From Deltaproteobacteria bacterium (GTDB taxonomy: Bacteria; Myxococcota_A; Polyangia; Haliangiales; Haliangiaceae), in contig JAFAOG010000112.1 in NCBI GenBank assembly GCA_019237945.1, positions 1 to 37,823 of the forward strand: a DNA stretch of 37,823 bases, given 5' to 3'. The notes beneath the pieces were generated by a model that saw only the letters and a list, made by a program, of their open reading frames with translations, was not told the origin of the DNA and did no database searches. The first letter of the stretch is position 1; each line of letters opens with the position of its first letter. A program made the position numbers and the translations under genes. This document shows, piece by piece, positions 9,893-22,785 of this stretch.

Positions 9893-10423
9893 ATGGGCAT
9901 TCTTCGCAAGCTGTTCGGCAAGGACACCACCACTGACGTCCTCGAGCTGCTTACCGCGCAGCACAAGGAGGTCGACGAGCTGATCGCCAAGCTGGAGCAC
10001 GGCAGCGGCCCCCGCCGCGGCTTGCTCGTGCAGCTTGCGGATCGCCTCGCGGCGCACGCGACCGTCGAGGAGAAGCTGTTCTACCCGGCGATCATGGCCA
10101 AGAAGACGGAGGATCAGCTCCACGAGGCCGTCGAGGAGCACCTGTCGATCAAGCGGCTGCTCGCCGACATGATCGAGATGCGCCTCGACGACGACTCGTT
10201 CGACGCCAAGCTCGCCGTGCTCAAGGAGCAGGTGCGCCACCACGCGCATCAGGAAGAGGAAGGCGAGCTGTTCCCCGAGGTGAAGGACATGCTCTCGGCG
10301 GACGAACGCGCGGCGCTCGGCAACGAGGTCCTCGTGATGTTCGAGGAGCTGATGCAGGGCCACCCGTCGCAGCAGGTGCCGAAGCAGACGGCGCAGGCCG
10401 CGAAGCTTCCGTCGCTGCGCTAA
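9893..10423 (+). CDS. Hemerythrin HHE domain protein
   Basis: 176 residues. The four-helix HHE pattern is present: H24 in TAQHKEVDEL, H55 and E59/E60 in AAHATVEEKLFYP, H83 in EEHLSIK, and H117/H119 with E123 in HHAHQEEEGELFP. Such proteins bind a diiron centre and are used for O2/NO sensing, oxygen storage or iron handling. ATG 9893 begins MGILRKLFGK, a short amphipathic basic start. The C-terminal ~40 residues after the HHE fold are an unstructured tail. The gene is 42 bp downstream of boxR; an oxygen-related role near an oxygenase pathway is possible, but the link is only positional. Its stop overlaps the stop of the next, oppositely oriented gene in CTAA. Confidence 0.88.
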   Translation: MGILRKLFGKDTTTDVLELLTAQHKEVDELIAKLEHGSGPRRGLLVQLADRLAAHATVEEKLFYPAIMAKKTEDQLHEAVEEHLSIKRLLADMIEMRLDDDSFDAKLAVLKEQVRHHAHQEEEGELFPEVKDMLSADERAALGNEVLVMFEELMQGHPSQQVPKQTAQAAKLPSLR

Positions 10424-11313
10424 GGCTGCGGCGCGGGCGCCGGCGCCGGCGCAGGCGCCGGATACGGTTGCGGCTGCTGCGGATACGGCTGCCCTGGTGG
10501 CGGATAGGGCTGCTGCGGGTACATCGGCGGCGGCGCGGCGTACGGCGGCGGGGTGTACGCCGGCGGCGGCGGCTCGTGACGGTTGCGGTCCGGACGGAAC
10601 GCGAACATCAGGCCGCCCGACGGAAACGTGCCGCCGGAGAAGTCCTGCGACTCGAAGTTCGTCAGCGTGACGTACGGTCCGAACTGGCCGATGCGCGACA
10701 CGAACATCAGGCCGAACGTCACCGACGACGCGAGGCCCGTGAACTTCTGCACCGGGTCCGAGCCCGGCGTGCGCTTGATGTGGAATGGCATCAGGTTGAG
10801 CGAGACGAGCGGGCGAACCGGCCCGTTCTTGCGCTGGATGACGCCCTGGATCGACGCGTACTCCGCCGATGCCTCGTTCTTCACGGTCGAGCCGTTCGTG
10901 TCGTTGTAGTCGAGCCCGGCCGAGACGCCGCCGACGCGCGCGGCGAACGCGACATCGAACGCATCGCCGGTATCGATGTGGTGGCGAAAGCCGATCGAGC
11001 CGCCCGTCGGAATCGGGAAGAAGAAGAACCACAGCTCGCCTTCGGCCGCGAGCTCGAGGTCAGTGTCGTCGGTGATGCCGTACGACAGCGTGAAGCGCGC
11101 GGCGGCGGCCGGTGACTGGCCGTAGGTGTTCGTGTACTCCTGGGGCGTCATGCCGTCCTTCTTCGCGATCAGGTCGAGCGTCGGCGCCTCGCCGTTGATC
11201 GCGACGCCGGCCTTGCCATGCCCCACCGTCGTCGCCGGTTCGGAGGCACCGGTGGCGACCGGCAGGAAGCAGCCCGCAAGCACGAGTGGACAGAGATAGG
11301 CCAGCACCCTCAT
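10420..11313 (-). CDS. Lipoprotein, outer-membrane beta-barrel-like with Pro-rich tail
   Basis: 297 residues from ATG 11313. The signal MRVLAYLCPLVLAGC predicts a lipoprotein with Cys15. The middle (~75-235) has alternating strands with aromatic ends, including an FFFFPIPTGGSIGFRHH segment, GDAFDVAFAARVGGVSAGL and TFGLMFVSRIGQFGPYVTL, consistent with a membrane beta-barrel or a lipid-exposed sheet. The last ~55 residues are Pro/Tyr/Gln/Ala repeats (PPYAAPPPMYPQQPYPPPG), suggesting a flexible arm. I do not recognise a named family. The long open frame upstream of this start is antisense to ligA and is excluded. Confidence 0.75.
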   Translation of the reverse strand: MRVLAYLCPLVLAGCFLPVATGASEPATTVGHGKAGVAINGEAPTLDLIAKKDGMTPQEYTNTYGQSPAAAARFTLSYGITDDTDLELAAEGELWFFFFPIPTGGSIGFRHHIDTGDAFDVAFAARVGGVSAGLDYNDTNGSTVKNEASAEYASIQGVIQRKNGPVRPLVSLNLMPFHIKRTPGSDPVQKFTGLASSVTFGLMFVSRIGQFGPYVTLTNFESQDFSGGTFPSGGLMFAFRPDRNRHEPPPPAYTPPPYAAPPPMYPQQPYPPPGQPYPQQPQPYPAPAPAPAPAPQP

Positions 11314-11369
11314 GACGCGATCATCGCCGCTCGCGCACGCGGTGTCACGTGCGTGCCAGATTCTTCCAG

Positions 11370-13780
<2,411 letters not shown>

Positions 13781-13785
13781 GCGAC

Positions 13786-14895
13786 TCAATCGTCGAGGTG
13801 AGACGGGCGCTTCTTGCCTTCGATGAAGGCATCGAGCTCCTGCTCTTCGGGCGACACTTCGTCGATCAGTACGTCGGCATCGTGGGCGCTGATCTCTTCG
13901 ACCTCGAGGTCGCCGACATCGCCGAGCCGCACCGAGCCGACCGCGATCCGGTGCGGAGCGCGCGGCAGATCCGTGTCGTCTTCTTCATCGTGCTCGTCGG
14001 TCACCTCGTCGATATCGATCTCGACGTCGTCGGCGATCGCGGGGCGGTTCGCATCGAGCTTCTTGCCAACGATGCAGCCCGCCTTGACGGTCACCTGGAA
14101 CGGCCGGCCATCGAAGTAGGCGTCGATCGCCTCCTTGATGTACCAGAACACGTCCTGCATCTCCTGGCCGGAGCCGGCGATCTCCTTCCACTCGGCGAGC
14201 GGTCCGTACTCGATCACCGGCGCGAAGAAGAACTCGCGCGAGCTCTTGAACAGGAGCGTGAACTCTTCGACCTCGAGGCCACCGGCGAGGTTCGCGGAGC
14301 GCATGCAACGCTCGACGTGATCGACGGTGGGGAGCAGCTCGATGTGCTTGTCGAGCCGGTCGAGCGCCTCGTGCTTGTCGTGCTTGATCAGCACCTCGCG
14401 ATAGAGGTCGTGGAACTCCTCGAACGTGCCGGCGAGCGGCAGCGTGCAGCGGACCTCGCCGCCCTTCTTGCACACGCGCGCGAAGTCGCGGAGCGCCGCC
14501 TCGAGATTCGGCATCTCGGAGAGGCCCAGGTTGCACACGACGAGATCGTAGACGTCGTCGGCGAACGACAGCTTCGGCACCGCGCTCTCGGTGCGGAAGA
14601 ACACGCCCTTCTTGCCGAGCGGACCGAGGTCAGCGACCTTGCGGCGCGCGACGTCGAGCATCGCGCTCGAGGCATCGATCGCGATCAGGCGCGAGCCGTC
14701 GTTCATGCGGCGCAGGATCTCGATCGTCGGATAGCCCGTGCCGCAGGAGATATCGAGCACCTGCCCGCGGTCCGGTACCGCGAGGTTGCGCAGCAGCATT
14801 TTGCCGAAACGCGTCCCCCAGACCGGCGCAATCTCTTCGTCGTAGATGCGCGCCAGCTTCTCGACTTTGAGGCTGCGCTTTTGGTGGACTGTCAC
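13786..14895 (-). CDS. SAM-dependent methyltransferase with acidic C-terminal tail
   Basis: 369 residues from GTG 14895 (TTG at 14916 would add seven). The class I Rossmann methyltransferase core has motif I VLDISCGTG (47-55), an acidic residue in LIAIDASSAML, and VYDLVVCNLGLSEM (motif IV/V region), followed by VCKKGGEVRCTLPL. Residues ~190-270 are a helical substrate-side insert (FFFAPVIEYGPLAEW). The last ~90 residues are strongly acidic and low-complexity (DDVEIDIDEVTDEHDEEDD), unlike most small-molecule methyltransferases, and may be a protein-interaction tail. The substrate is unknown. A 15-bp palindrome, GAGCGGGTCCCGCTC (14898-14912), sits right at the start. Confidence 0.8.
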   Translation of the reverse strand: MTVHQKRSLKVEKLARIYDEEIAPVWGTRFGKMLLRNLAVPDRGQVLDISCGTGYPTIEILRRMNDGSRLIAIDASSAMLDVARRKVADLGPLGKKGVFFRTESAVPKLSFADDVYDLVVCNLGLSEMPNLEAALRDFARVCKKGGEVRCTLPLAGTFEEFHDLYREVLIKHDKHEALDRLDKHIELLPTVDHVERCMRSANLAGGLEVEEFTLLFKSSREFFFAPVIEYGPLAEWKEIAGSGQEMQDVFWYIKEAIDAYFDGRPFQVTVKAGCIVGKKLDANRPAIADDVEIDIDEVTDEHDEEDDTDLPRAPHRIAVGSVRLGDVGDLEVEEISAHDADVLIDEVSPEEQELDAFIEGKKRPSHLDD

Positions 14896-14897
14896 GG

Positions 14898-14912
14898 GAG
14901 CGGGTCCCGCTC
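14898..14912. promoter_or_regulatory. 15-bp palindrome at the methyltransferase start
   Basis: GAGCGGG and CCCGCTC flank one central base, immediately upstream of the GTG start at 14895. It could be an operator or an RNA hairpin covering the ribosome-binding site. Confidence 0.4.
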
Positions 14913-14941
14913 GCAATCCTGGCGTGATTTCGTACAGTTGT

Positions 14942-15973
14942 CTACTGGAAGTTGAAATCCACCTGGTACGCCCCCGACACGTTCGCCGAGCCGCCGTCGA
15001 CGAGGACCCAGTAGAGATGGTTCTCCGATGCCGTGAACGAGATCGTCGACAAACCGCCGCTATTCACGCAGTTGGCGCCGTCATCGTCGGCGCAGGCGAG
15101 CTCGCCGGCCGGCCCGCGCGACCAGATCGCGGTGTCCCACGCCGCCGTCGCGGAGGCCTGGTTGCACGTGCTGGCCGTCACCGTCTTCGTCACGCCGGGG
15201 CACATCGAGAACGCAAAGCCGTTCTCGCCCGCCATGTGCTGCGCGCAGCTGCCGTCCTCGACGTTCGTCGCCCCGGTCGTGTCTCCCGTCTGCGAGTACG
15301 ACGCCGAGCCGATGACGCCCGACGGCGTGACGAGCCCGCCGTTGCGATGGCCGCGCTCGACGCGCAGCTTCAGCGAGTGGCCGGTCTGCGTGCCGTCGAG
15401 GCCGTCGACGACGATGCAGTTGGCTCCCGCCTTCATCGTGCCGAGCCAAACGGTCTGCACGCTGCTGCAGTTGTTCGCGTTGTCGTGACACACGACGCCG
15501 CCGGGCGCCGCGCCCGCCGCACACGCCCCGTGAAACACGCGAATGACGGTGTCGAAGTCGCTGCCGAACGTGTCGAGGTAGACGACCTCGTCGGCGGCGA
15601 GCGTCACCGTGTAGAACACGTCGAGCCCGCCGGTGCCGCCGCACAGATTCCCGGCGGTGTTCGGCTTCGATGCGTCGTCGTGCGCGTAGGTCAGGTCAGC
15701 GGTGAAGTCGCCGCCCGCCGACACATCGATCGCGCCGCCCGGCAGATCGTTGACCGGCGCGATGCAGCTCTCACACGCATCGACGCCCGGCGGCGCATCG
15801 CTCGACGCCCGCGAATCCATGGCCGCATCCGCCGCGGTGCCGGAAGGCTCGCACGTGTTCTGCACCGAGCACGTCAGGTTCGCCGGGCACGCCCCGCCCG
15901 GCCCGCACGGCGCCCCTGGGTGAACAGTCGGTGAGTAACAACCGACCAGTCCGGCAAGGACTAGCCATCTCAT
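14942..15973 (-). CDS. Cys-containing lipoprotein, hypothetical
   Basis: 343 residues from ATG 15973. The signal MRWLVLAGLVGC predicts a lipoprotein, followed by a short CGPGGACPANLTCSVQNTC segment that looks like a disulphide-rich tag common in myxobacterial surface proteins. The rest is a beta-rich domain with repeats such as GLDVFYTVTLAADEVVYLDTFGSDFDTVIRVF. This Ig/pre-peptidase-like C-terminal fold pattern occurs twice (again near SRGPAGELACADDDGANC). It starts 26 bp downstream of thiC on the same strand and could be co-transcribed under riboswitch control. The function is unknown. Confidence 0.75.
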   Translation of the reverse strand: MRWLVLAGLVGCYSPTVHPGAPCGPGGACPANLTCSVQNTCEPSGTAADAAMDSRASSDAPPGVDACESCIAPVNDLPGGAIDVSAGGDFTADLTYAHDDASKPNTAGNLCGGTGGLDVFYTVTLAADEVVYLDTFGSDFDTVIRVFHGACAAGAAPGGVVCHDNANNCSSVQTVWLGTMKAGANCIVVDGLDGTQTGHSLKLRVERGHRNGGLVTPSGVIGSASYSQTGDTTGATNVEDGSCAQHMAGENGFAFSMCPGVTKTVTASTCNQASATAAWDTAIWSRGPAGELACADDDGANCVNSGGLSTISFTASENHLYWVLVDGGSANVSGAYQVDFNFQ

Positions 15974-15999
15974 CTCGACCAGTATGACATCCGAACCGA

Positions 16000-17704
<1,705 letters not shown>

Positions 17705-17736
17705 TATGTGGTCAGGTCGGCGGACCCTACCGCAGG

Positions 17737-18102
17737 CTATGGCGTACGTCGAGCCTTCGCGAGCCGGTCGACGTGGGCGAACAGCTCGGACAGGCGAAGC
17801 GGCTTGCCGAGGACGAGCGCGCCCTCGATCTCGGGCAGCGAGGTGCCCCACGTCTCCGACATCAGGATCACCGGCAGCGACGCGAGCTTGTCGTCGGCCC
17901 GGATCGCCGCGAGCAGCTGGCGGCCGTTCATCACGGGCATGATCTCGTCGCACACGACGACGTCGCACGGCTGCGTGCTCAGGATGCGCAGCGCGTCCGC
18001 GCCATCGCCTGCCTTGAGCACGCGATGACCTTCGCCTTCGAGGGCCATCGACAGCACCTCGAGAACAGCGAACTCATCGTCGGCGACGAGGACGGTCAAC
18101 AT
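17737..18102 (-). CDS. Single-domain response regulator (REC)
   Basis: 121 residues consisting of one receiver domain. It has the acidic pocket D8/D9, the phospho-acceptor D52 (VVVCDEIMPVMNG), S82 and K100 (LGKPL). There is no output domain. Its ATG shares one base with the TGA of the KaiC-like gene (TGATG), so the two are translationally coupled. It probably acts as a phosphorylated switch or phosphate sink for the same pathway as the REC-containing protein two genes upstream. Confidence 0.92.
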   Translation of the reverse strand: MLTVLVADDEFAVLEVLSMALEGEGHRVLKAGDGADALRILSTQPCDVVVCDEIMPVMNGRQLLAAIRADDKLASLPVILMSETWGTSLPEIEGALVLGKPLRLSELFAHVDRLAKARRTP

Positions 18103-19586
18103 CAGGACCCGCGCGGTCTCCGGGGATCACGGGTGACCCGGTACAGGCCTTCGAGAATCTCGCTCGCGCTGTTCGCATCCGGCGACAGCTCGACACCGCG
18201 ATCGGTGATGCACAGCTCGCGGACGTTCGGATCGTGGCCCGCGCCGCGCTGCTTGATCACGCTGACCAGCCGCTTGAGCTCGCTGCCGACGTCCATGTAC
18301 TCGAGCAGGATGATGTTGTCGACGAGCGCCGAGAGTCCCTGCACGCGGACCTCGACCTCGGGTCCGAAGATCTTCAGGGTCTCCTCGGTGATCAGCACCG
18401 TCGCGTCGAGCGCGCGCAGCTCGTTCGTGAGCGCGGTGACGAAGCGGATCGTGCGCTCGGGGAACGCGGCGCCCTGGCGGAAGCCGTCGATGCCGTCGAT
18501 CACGACGCGCTTGACCGAGCGCTCGCGGACGTCGGCGATGATCTTCTCGGCGAGCGCGTCGAGCGAGTAGCGCAGCGCCGGCTGCCACATGATCTTGATC
18601 ATCCCGGACGCATCGTTCTCGCGGAACGACGACATGCCGAGGTGCTGCGCGGTCTCGATCAGCCGCTCGGGCGGCTCGTAGAAGCCGAAGTACAGGCAGG
18701 CTTCCTGCTTCTTCGCGCCGTCGTCGAGGAAGTGCAGCGACAGCAGCGTCTTGCCGCTGCCCGAGAAGCCGAGCAGCATCGTCGCGCTCGACGCGAGCAG
18801 GCCGCCGCCGAGCATCGCGTCCAGGTGGTCAATCCCCGTCGACACGCGCCGGTAGTGCGTCGCCTGGCCGACCTCGGTGCGCCGCGCGAGCAACATCTCG
18901 GTGCGCGGCCGCACGATCAGACCCGCGTTGCTGATCTCCATCTCGTGTCGGCCGAGGAAGTGATCGCCGCCGCGGAACTTGAGGATCTCGACCTCGCGAA
19001 CCGTGCGTTGCGCGGTGCGGTCGAGTGTCAGCTCGAGCAGACCGTCGACCATCGAGTGCTCGGCGCCCGACGCGTTCTGCGCGTTCATGTTCGCGAGCAC
19101 GATCGTCGTGCAGCGCGACATGTCGGAGAGCACTTGCAGCTCCGCGACGAACTCCTTGAGCGCCGCCTCGGGCTCGCCGAGCGAGTGGGCGGTCGTCAGG
19201 CCGTCGAGGACGAGCAGCGTTGGCTTCTCGTCGGCGATCACGCGGCGCAGCAGCGCGAGCAGCCCTGGCAGCCGGCGTTCGCGCAGCACCAGGTACGCGC
19301 CGACGTACGCGATCTGTTTACCGATCGCTTCGGCGTTGAAGAACGCCATTCCCGTCAGGTTGCGCAGCATTCGCGCGTGTGTCTCGGCGAGCAGCGTGAC
19401 GTAGACGGCTTTGCCGCCCGCCGCGACGTGCGTGAAGCACGCTTGGTTGCCGAGCGTCGTCTTGCCGACGCCGGGCCTGCCCATGATGAGGTAGACGCCT
19501 CCAGGTACGAGCCCGCCACCTAGCAAGGTATCGAGCCCGGGCACTCCCGTAGGCACCCGACTTTCGTTACGGAATTCGCCAGCCAT
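18102..19586 (-). CDS. KaiC-like circadian-clock-type double RecA ATPase
   Basis: 494 residues with two KaiC/RecA domains in tandem. Walker A motifs are GRPGVGKT (36-43) and GFSGSGKT (273-280), Walker B LLVLDGL (~124-130) and RVVIDGIDGF (~350). Each domain opens with a TG(V/I)xxLDxxLGGG signature. It has the size and order of cyanobacterial KaiC (519 aa), but the catalytic EE after Walker A is AE (AETHA) in the first domain, and I cannot find an obvious pair of phosphorylatable Ser/Thr. Many non-cyanobacterial homologues act as signalling ATPases with a receiver or histidine kinase partner, as here. No KaiA or KaiB is next to it. Confidence 0.9.
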   Translation of the reverse strand: MAGEFRNESRVPTGVPGLDTLLGGGLVPGGVYLIMGRPGVGKTTLGNQACFTHVAAGGKAVYVTLLAETHARMLRNLTGMAFFNAEAIGKQIAYVGAYLVLRERRLPGLLALLRRVIADEKPTLLVLDGLTTAHSLGEPEAALKEFVAELQVLSDMSRCTTIVLANMNAQNASGAEHSMVDGLLELTLDRTAQRTVREVEILKFRGGDHFLGRHEMEISNAGLIVRPRTEMLLARRTEVGQATHYRRVSTGIDHLDAMLGGGLLASSATMLLGFSGSGKTLLSLHFLDDGAKKQEACLYFGFYEPPERLIETAQHLGMSSFRENDASGMIKIMWQPALRYSLDALAEKIIADVRERSVKRVVIDGIDGFRQGAAFPERTIRFVTALTNELRALDATVLITEETLKIFGPEVEVRVQGLSALVDNIILLEYMDVGSELKRLVSVIKQRGAGHDPNVRELCITDRGVELSPDANSASEILEGLYRVTRDPRRPRGS

Positions 19587-19592
19587 TGCGCA

Positions 19593-20702
19593 CTAGGTCC
19601 TTCGAGCTGTTCGTCCCACGAGACGGACCAGGTGCGCAACGAGGTCGGGCGGCTCGATCGGCTTGGCCATGTAAAGCTGGAAGCCGGCGAGGATCGCCTC
19701 CTTGACATGATCGGCGTCCGCATGCCCCGACAGCGCGATCGCGGGGACCCAGCCGCCCTCGTCTGGACCGAGCGCGCGCAGCCGGCGCATGAACGAAAAC
19801 CCGTCGAGGTCGGGGAGCGAGATGTCGGAGATGACGACGTCAGGGTGAAACGCCGCGATCTGCGTGAGCGCCTCGCCCGCGGAGTGCGACACGAGCGTCA
19901 CCGCGCCGGCCGTCTCGAGCAGCAGCGCGAGCATGTCGGCCTGGTCGGGATCGTCGTCGACGACGAGGACCTTCGCTCCCGAGAGGTCGCCCTGCGCCGG
20001 CGCCGCCTGCAGCTCGGTGCGGGACGGAAGCGCGCGTGCGACGATCTGCGCCGCGAGCCGCGCGGTGACCTCGACGTGCCGCGGCTCCGGGTGCTCGCAG
20101 ACGATCGCGTGATCGCCGGCATCGAGCACGAGCAGCGCGCCGGTGCCCGCGACGTCGTATGCGCCGAGCTGCACACCGGTGATCTCGTTCGTGCGCCTGT
20201 TGAGCTGCTCCGAGCCGACGAGCGCAACCGGTGCCGCCGCGCGATCGGCGATGAAGCATGCGGGCCGCGCGCCCGGCTGCAGCTCGACCTTCGCCATGCC
20301 GGTCAACTGCGCGATCTCGGCGAGCACGGCGGCGGTCGTGTCCTGCGCGCGGCGCACGCGAGCGAGCGCGTGATCGATGCGGCCGATGCGGACGCGCGTG
20401 GTCGCGGGCTCGAGCTCGACGATCACGAGGCCGTGCGCGCGGTGCATCATCGCGTCGAACGTGCGGTGATCGCGCGTGCGCACCTCGATCGGAGTGACGT
20501 CCTGCAGCTCGCCCGCGAGCAGATCGCGGAGCTCGCGCTCGCTCGGCGACTCGATCAGCTTCGCGATGCCGCCGCCGACGACGCGCGCGACGCCGAGGAT
20601 CGCCTCGGTGTTCTCGCTCGCCGCGACGATCACGAGATCGCGGTCATCGATCGCCAACAACGCTCCGTGCTGCTGGACGTGACCGGCACGCAACGACGTC
20701 AT
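19593..20702 (-). CDS. Phytochrome-PAS_2-like / GAF-remnant / receiver protein
   Basis: 369 residues from ATG 20702; an upstream in-frame TTG at 20738 is unlikely. Residues 8-100 match the N-terminal PAS_2 domain of bacteriophytochromes (GHVQQHGALLAIDDRDLVIVAASENTEAILG, cf. the HGxLLVLD pattern). Residues ~105-230 look like a shortened GAF domain. Residues ~243-365 are a receiver domain with D249/D250, phospho-acceptor D293 (ISDISLPDLDG) and K347. The chromophore-binding Cys and the biliverdin-pocket GAF motifs of real phytochromes are not visible, so light sensing via bilin is doubtful. It is the first gene of a three-gene operon with the KaiC-like ATPase (6-bp gap) and the REC protein. Confidence 0.82.
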   Translation of the reverse strand: MTSLRAGHVQQHGALLAIDDRDLVIVAASENTEAILGVARVVGGGIAKLIESPSERELRDLLAGELQDVTPIEVRTRDHRTFDAMMHRAHGLVIVELEPATTRVRIGRIDHALARVRRAQDTTAAVLAEIAQLTGMAKVELQPGARPACFIADRAAAPVALVGSEQLNRRTNEITGVQLGAYDVAGTGALLVLDAGDHAIVCEHPEPRHVEVTARLAAQIVARALPSRTELQAAPAQGDLSGAKVLVVDDDPDQADMLALLLETAGAVTLVSHSAGEALTQIAAFHPDVVISDISLPDLDGFSFMRRLRALGPDEGGWVPAIALSGHADADHVKEAILAGFQLYMAKPIEPPDLVAHLVRLVGRTARRT

Positions 20703-20775
20703 AGGCGAAGCTTTCGGGTCTGCGGTGCGAGTAGTCAACGGAACTCACGACGCGAATCGCGCTACGCTTGTTCCC

Positions 20776-21855
20776 GTGGCAGAGGCGCACACCTTCGGCC
20801 GCTACCGTGTGACGAAATCGCTCGGGGCCGGCGCGATGGGCGAGGTCTACGAAGCCGTCGATGACGTGCTCGGACGTGAGGTCGCGATCAAGATCTTGCG
20901 CACCGACAGTGGCGCGGTACTGCTCGACGATCGCTTCCGCAACGAGGCCCGCGCGATCGCGCAGCTCTCGCATCCGAACATCGTCCACATCTTCGACATC
21001 GATCTCGCCGCGACGCCGCCGTACCTCGTCATGGAGCGCGTCGCCGGACCGCCGCTCGCCGACCAGCTGCCCCTTCCCGTCGAGCAGCTGATCCCGCTCG
21101 GCATCCAGATCGCGCGCGCGCTCGCGTCCGCGCACGCCGCCGGCGTGTTCCACCGCGACGTCAAGCCGTCGAACATCCTCGCCGCCGGCAACGGCATGTG
21201 GAAGCTCGCCGACTTCGGGGTCGCGCACGTGCCCGACTCGTCGGTGACGATGACCGGCCAGTTCGTCGGCTCGCCCGCGTACGCCGCGCCCGAAGCGCTG
21301 GTCAAAGGCGTCACCGGCGCCGCGAGCGATGTCTACGGCCTCGGCGCGACGCTCTACGAATGCGCCGCCGGTCGCTGGCCGCGCCTCGAGGCGAAGGGCG
21401 CGCTGCTCGCCCCGGTGCCTCCGCTCGCGCAGCTCGCGCCGCACGTCCCCGCGCACGTGTGCGCCGCGATCGATCGCGCGGTCGCCCTCGATCACGAAAA
21501 GCGCCCGACCGCGGCCGAGCTCGCCGAGCTGCTCGCGAAGGCGCCATCGCGGCCCGCCGCCGCACGCGCATCGTGGAAGCCGTTCGTATTCGCCGGCGCC
21601 GCTCTCGTCGCGCTCGCGATCGGCATCGCGGTGACGCGCGGCGGCTCGCACGATACGCCGCCGATCAACGCACCCGCCGGCGACGACAGCGAGCTCCAAG
21701 ACATCGCGAACCAGGCCAACGCGGGCGACATCGACGGTGCGCGCGAGCGGCTCAAGGACTACGAAGAGACGCACGGCGAGGACGAGACGACGCGCGACCT
21801 GCGCCACCAGCTCGACCGGCTACGCAAGAAGCATCACGGCAAGCACGACAACTAG
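20776..21855 (+). CDS. Transmembrane Hanks-type Ser/Thr protein kinase
   Basis: 359 residues from GTG 20776, with no strong SD; a GTG at 20725 is possible. The kinase domain (8-255) has the glycine loop GAGAMGEVY, VAIK lysine K39, catalytic HRDVKPSN (126-133), DFG (146-148) and APE (AAPEAL). One membrane helix, PFVFAGAALVALAIGIAV (269-286), is followed by a short exported domain ending in a charged, coiled-coil-like KDYEETHGEDETTRDLRHQLDRL. The kinase domain is cytoplasmic and the sensor region outside. It is divergent from the KaiC operon over 73 bp that include the palindrome CGCGAATCGCG (20751-20761). Confidence 0.93.
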   Translation: MAEAHTFGRYRVTKSLGAGAMGEVYEAVDDVLGREVAIKILRTDSGAVLLDDRFRNEARAIAQLSHPNIVHIFDIDLAATPPYLVMERVAGPPLADQLPLPVEQLIPLGIQIARALASAHAAGVFHRDVKPSNILAAGNGMWKLADFGVAHVPDSSVTMTGQFVGSPAYAAPEALVKGVTGAASDVYGLGATLYECAAGRWPRLEAKGALLAPVPPLAQLAPHVPAHVCAAIDRAVALDHEKRPTAAELAELLAKAPSRPAAARASWKPFVFAGAALVALAIGIAVTRGGSHDTPPINAPAGDDSELQDIANQANAGDIDGARERLKDYEETHGEDETTRDLRHQLDRLRKKHHGKHDN

Positions 21856-22754
21856 GCGACGTGATCGAGTGACAGGAACGCGAGATCGAGCGCCCCGATC
21901 ATCGCCTCGGCCGACGCGAACCGATGGTCGGGATTCTTCGACAGCCCGCCGTCGATGAACATCACCAGCTCCGGCGTGCACCAGGCGGCGCCCTTCGCGA
22001 ACATGTCGAGGCGCGGCGGCGGCGCCTTCACCTGCATGCGCATCTGCTGCATCGGCTCGGGATGATCGAACGGCACACGCCCCGTCAGCATCTCGAACAG
22101 GATCGTCGCGAGCGCGTACAGATCCGCACGCGCATCGACCTGCTTGCCGAGCGCCTGCTCGGGCGCCATGTACGCCGGCGTCCCGAACACGAGGCCGGTC
22201 GTCGTCAGCTTCGCGCCGCCCATCGCCGCCTCCGCATCACCGACGAGCTTGACGACGCCGAAGTCGACGATCTTCGCGCGCTCCCACCCGCCCATGTCGA
22301 CGAGCATGATGTTGTCAGGCTTGAGGTCGCGATGCACGAGCCCCTGCGCGTGCGCATGCCCGACGCCGTCGAGCAGCTGCCGCGTGATCACGAGCGCACG
22401 CCGTGCCTTCAGCGGACCCTCCGCCATCAGCGCGGTCAGCGTCCTGCCGACGACCTTCTCCATCACGAGGAACAGGTATCCCGACTCGACGAACACGTCG
22501 GCCGCCGACACCAGGTTTGGATGGTCGAGCATGCGCACGGCATTGACCTCGCGCGCGAACCGCTTCATCAGCTCGGGGCTGCCCTGCGTGCCCTGCGCGG
22601 GCGACTTCAGCGCGTACCGGTTGCCCGCATCGTCCTGCACTTCCCACACACCGCCCATGCCGCCGCGGCCGAGCGGCGCGACGAGCGTGTACCTGCCGAG
22701 GCGCGTTCCGGGCTCGAGCACGGGCGCGTTGGCCGGGTTCAGACTCGCCGACAT
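21852..22754 (-). CDS. Soluble Ser/Thr protein kinase
   Basis: 300 residues that are nearly all kinase domain. The glycine loop is GRGGMGGVW, the lysine is K50 in RYALK, the catalytic loop is HRDLKPDN (141-148), DFG is at 164-166 and APEQ follows the activation segment. No membrane segment or extra sensor domain is present, so it is cytoplasmic. The C-terminal end ([12 protein letters not shown]) is short. Its stop overlaps the stop of the convergent membrane kinase by CTAG (21852-21855). Two kinases facing each other, next to a KaiC-like operon, make a signalling cluster. It is divergent from nadA over 31 bp. Confidence 0.93.
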   Translation of the reverse strand: MSASLNPANAPVLEPGTRLGRYTLVAPLGRGGMGGVWEVQDDAGNRYALKSPAQGTQGSPELMKRFAREVNAVRMLDHPNLVSAADVFVESGYLFLVMEKVVGRTLTALMAEGPLKARRALVITRQLLDGVGHAHAQGLVHRDLKPDNIMLVDMGGWERAKIVDFGVVKLVGDAEAAMGGAKLTTTGLVFGTPAYMAPEQALGKQVDARADLYALATILFEMLTGRVPFDHPEPMQQMRMQVKAPPPRLDMFAKGAAWCTPELVMFIDGGLSKNPDHRFASAEAMIGALDLAFLSLDHVA

Positions 22755-22785
22755 CCACCTCGAGGATACATGCTACGAACAGCAC

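Noticed and set aside
19593..20702. True bacteriophytochrome photoreceptor
   Set aside because: No N-terminal Cys before the PAS_2 part, no recognisable bilin-pocket GAF motifs, no PHY domain; called a phytochrome-like remnant instead.
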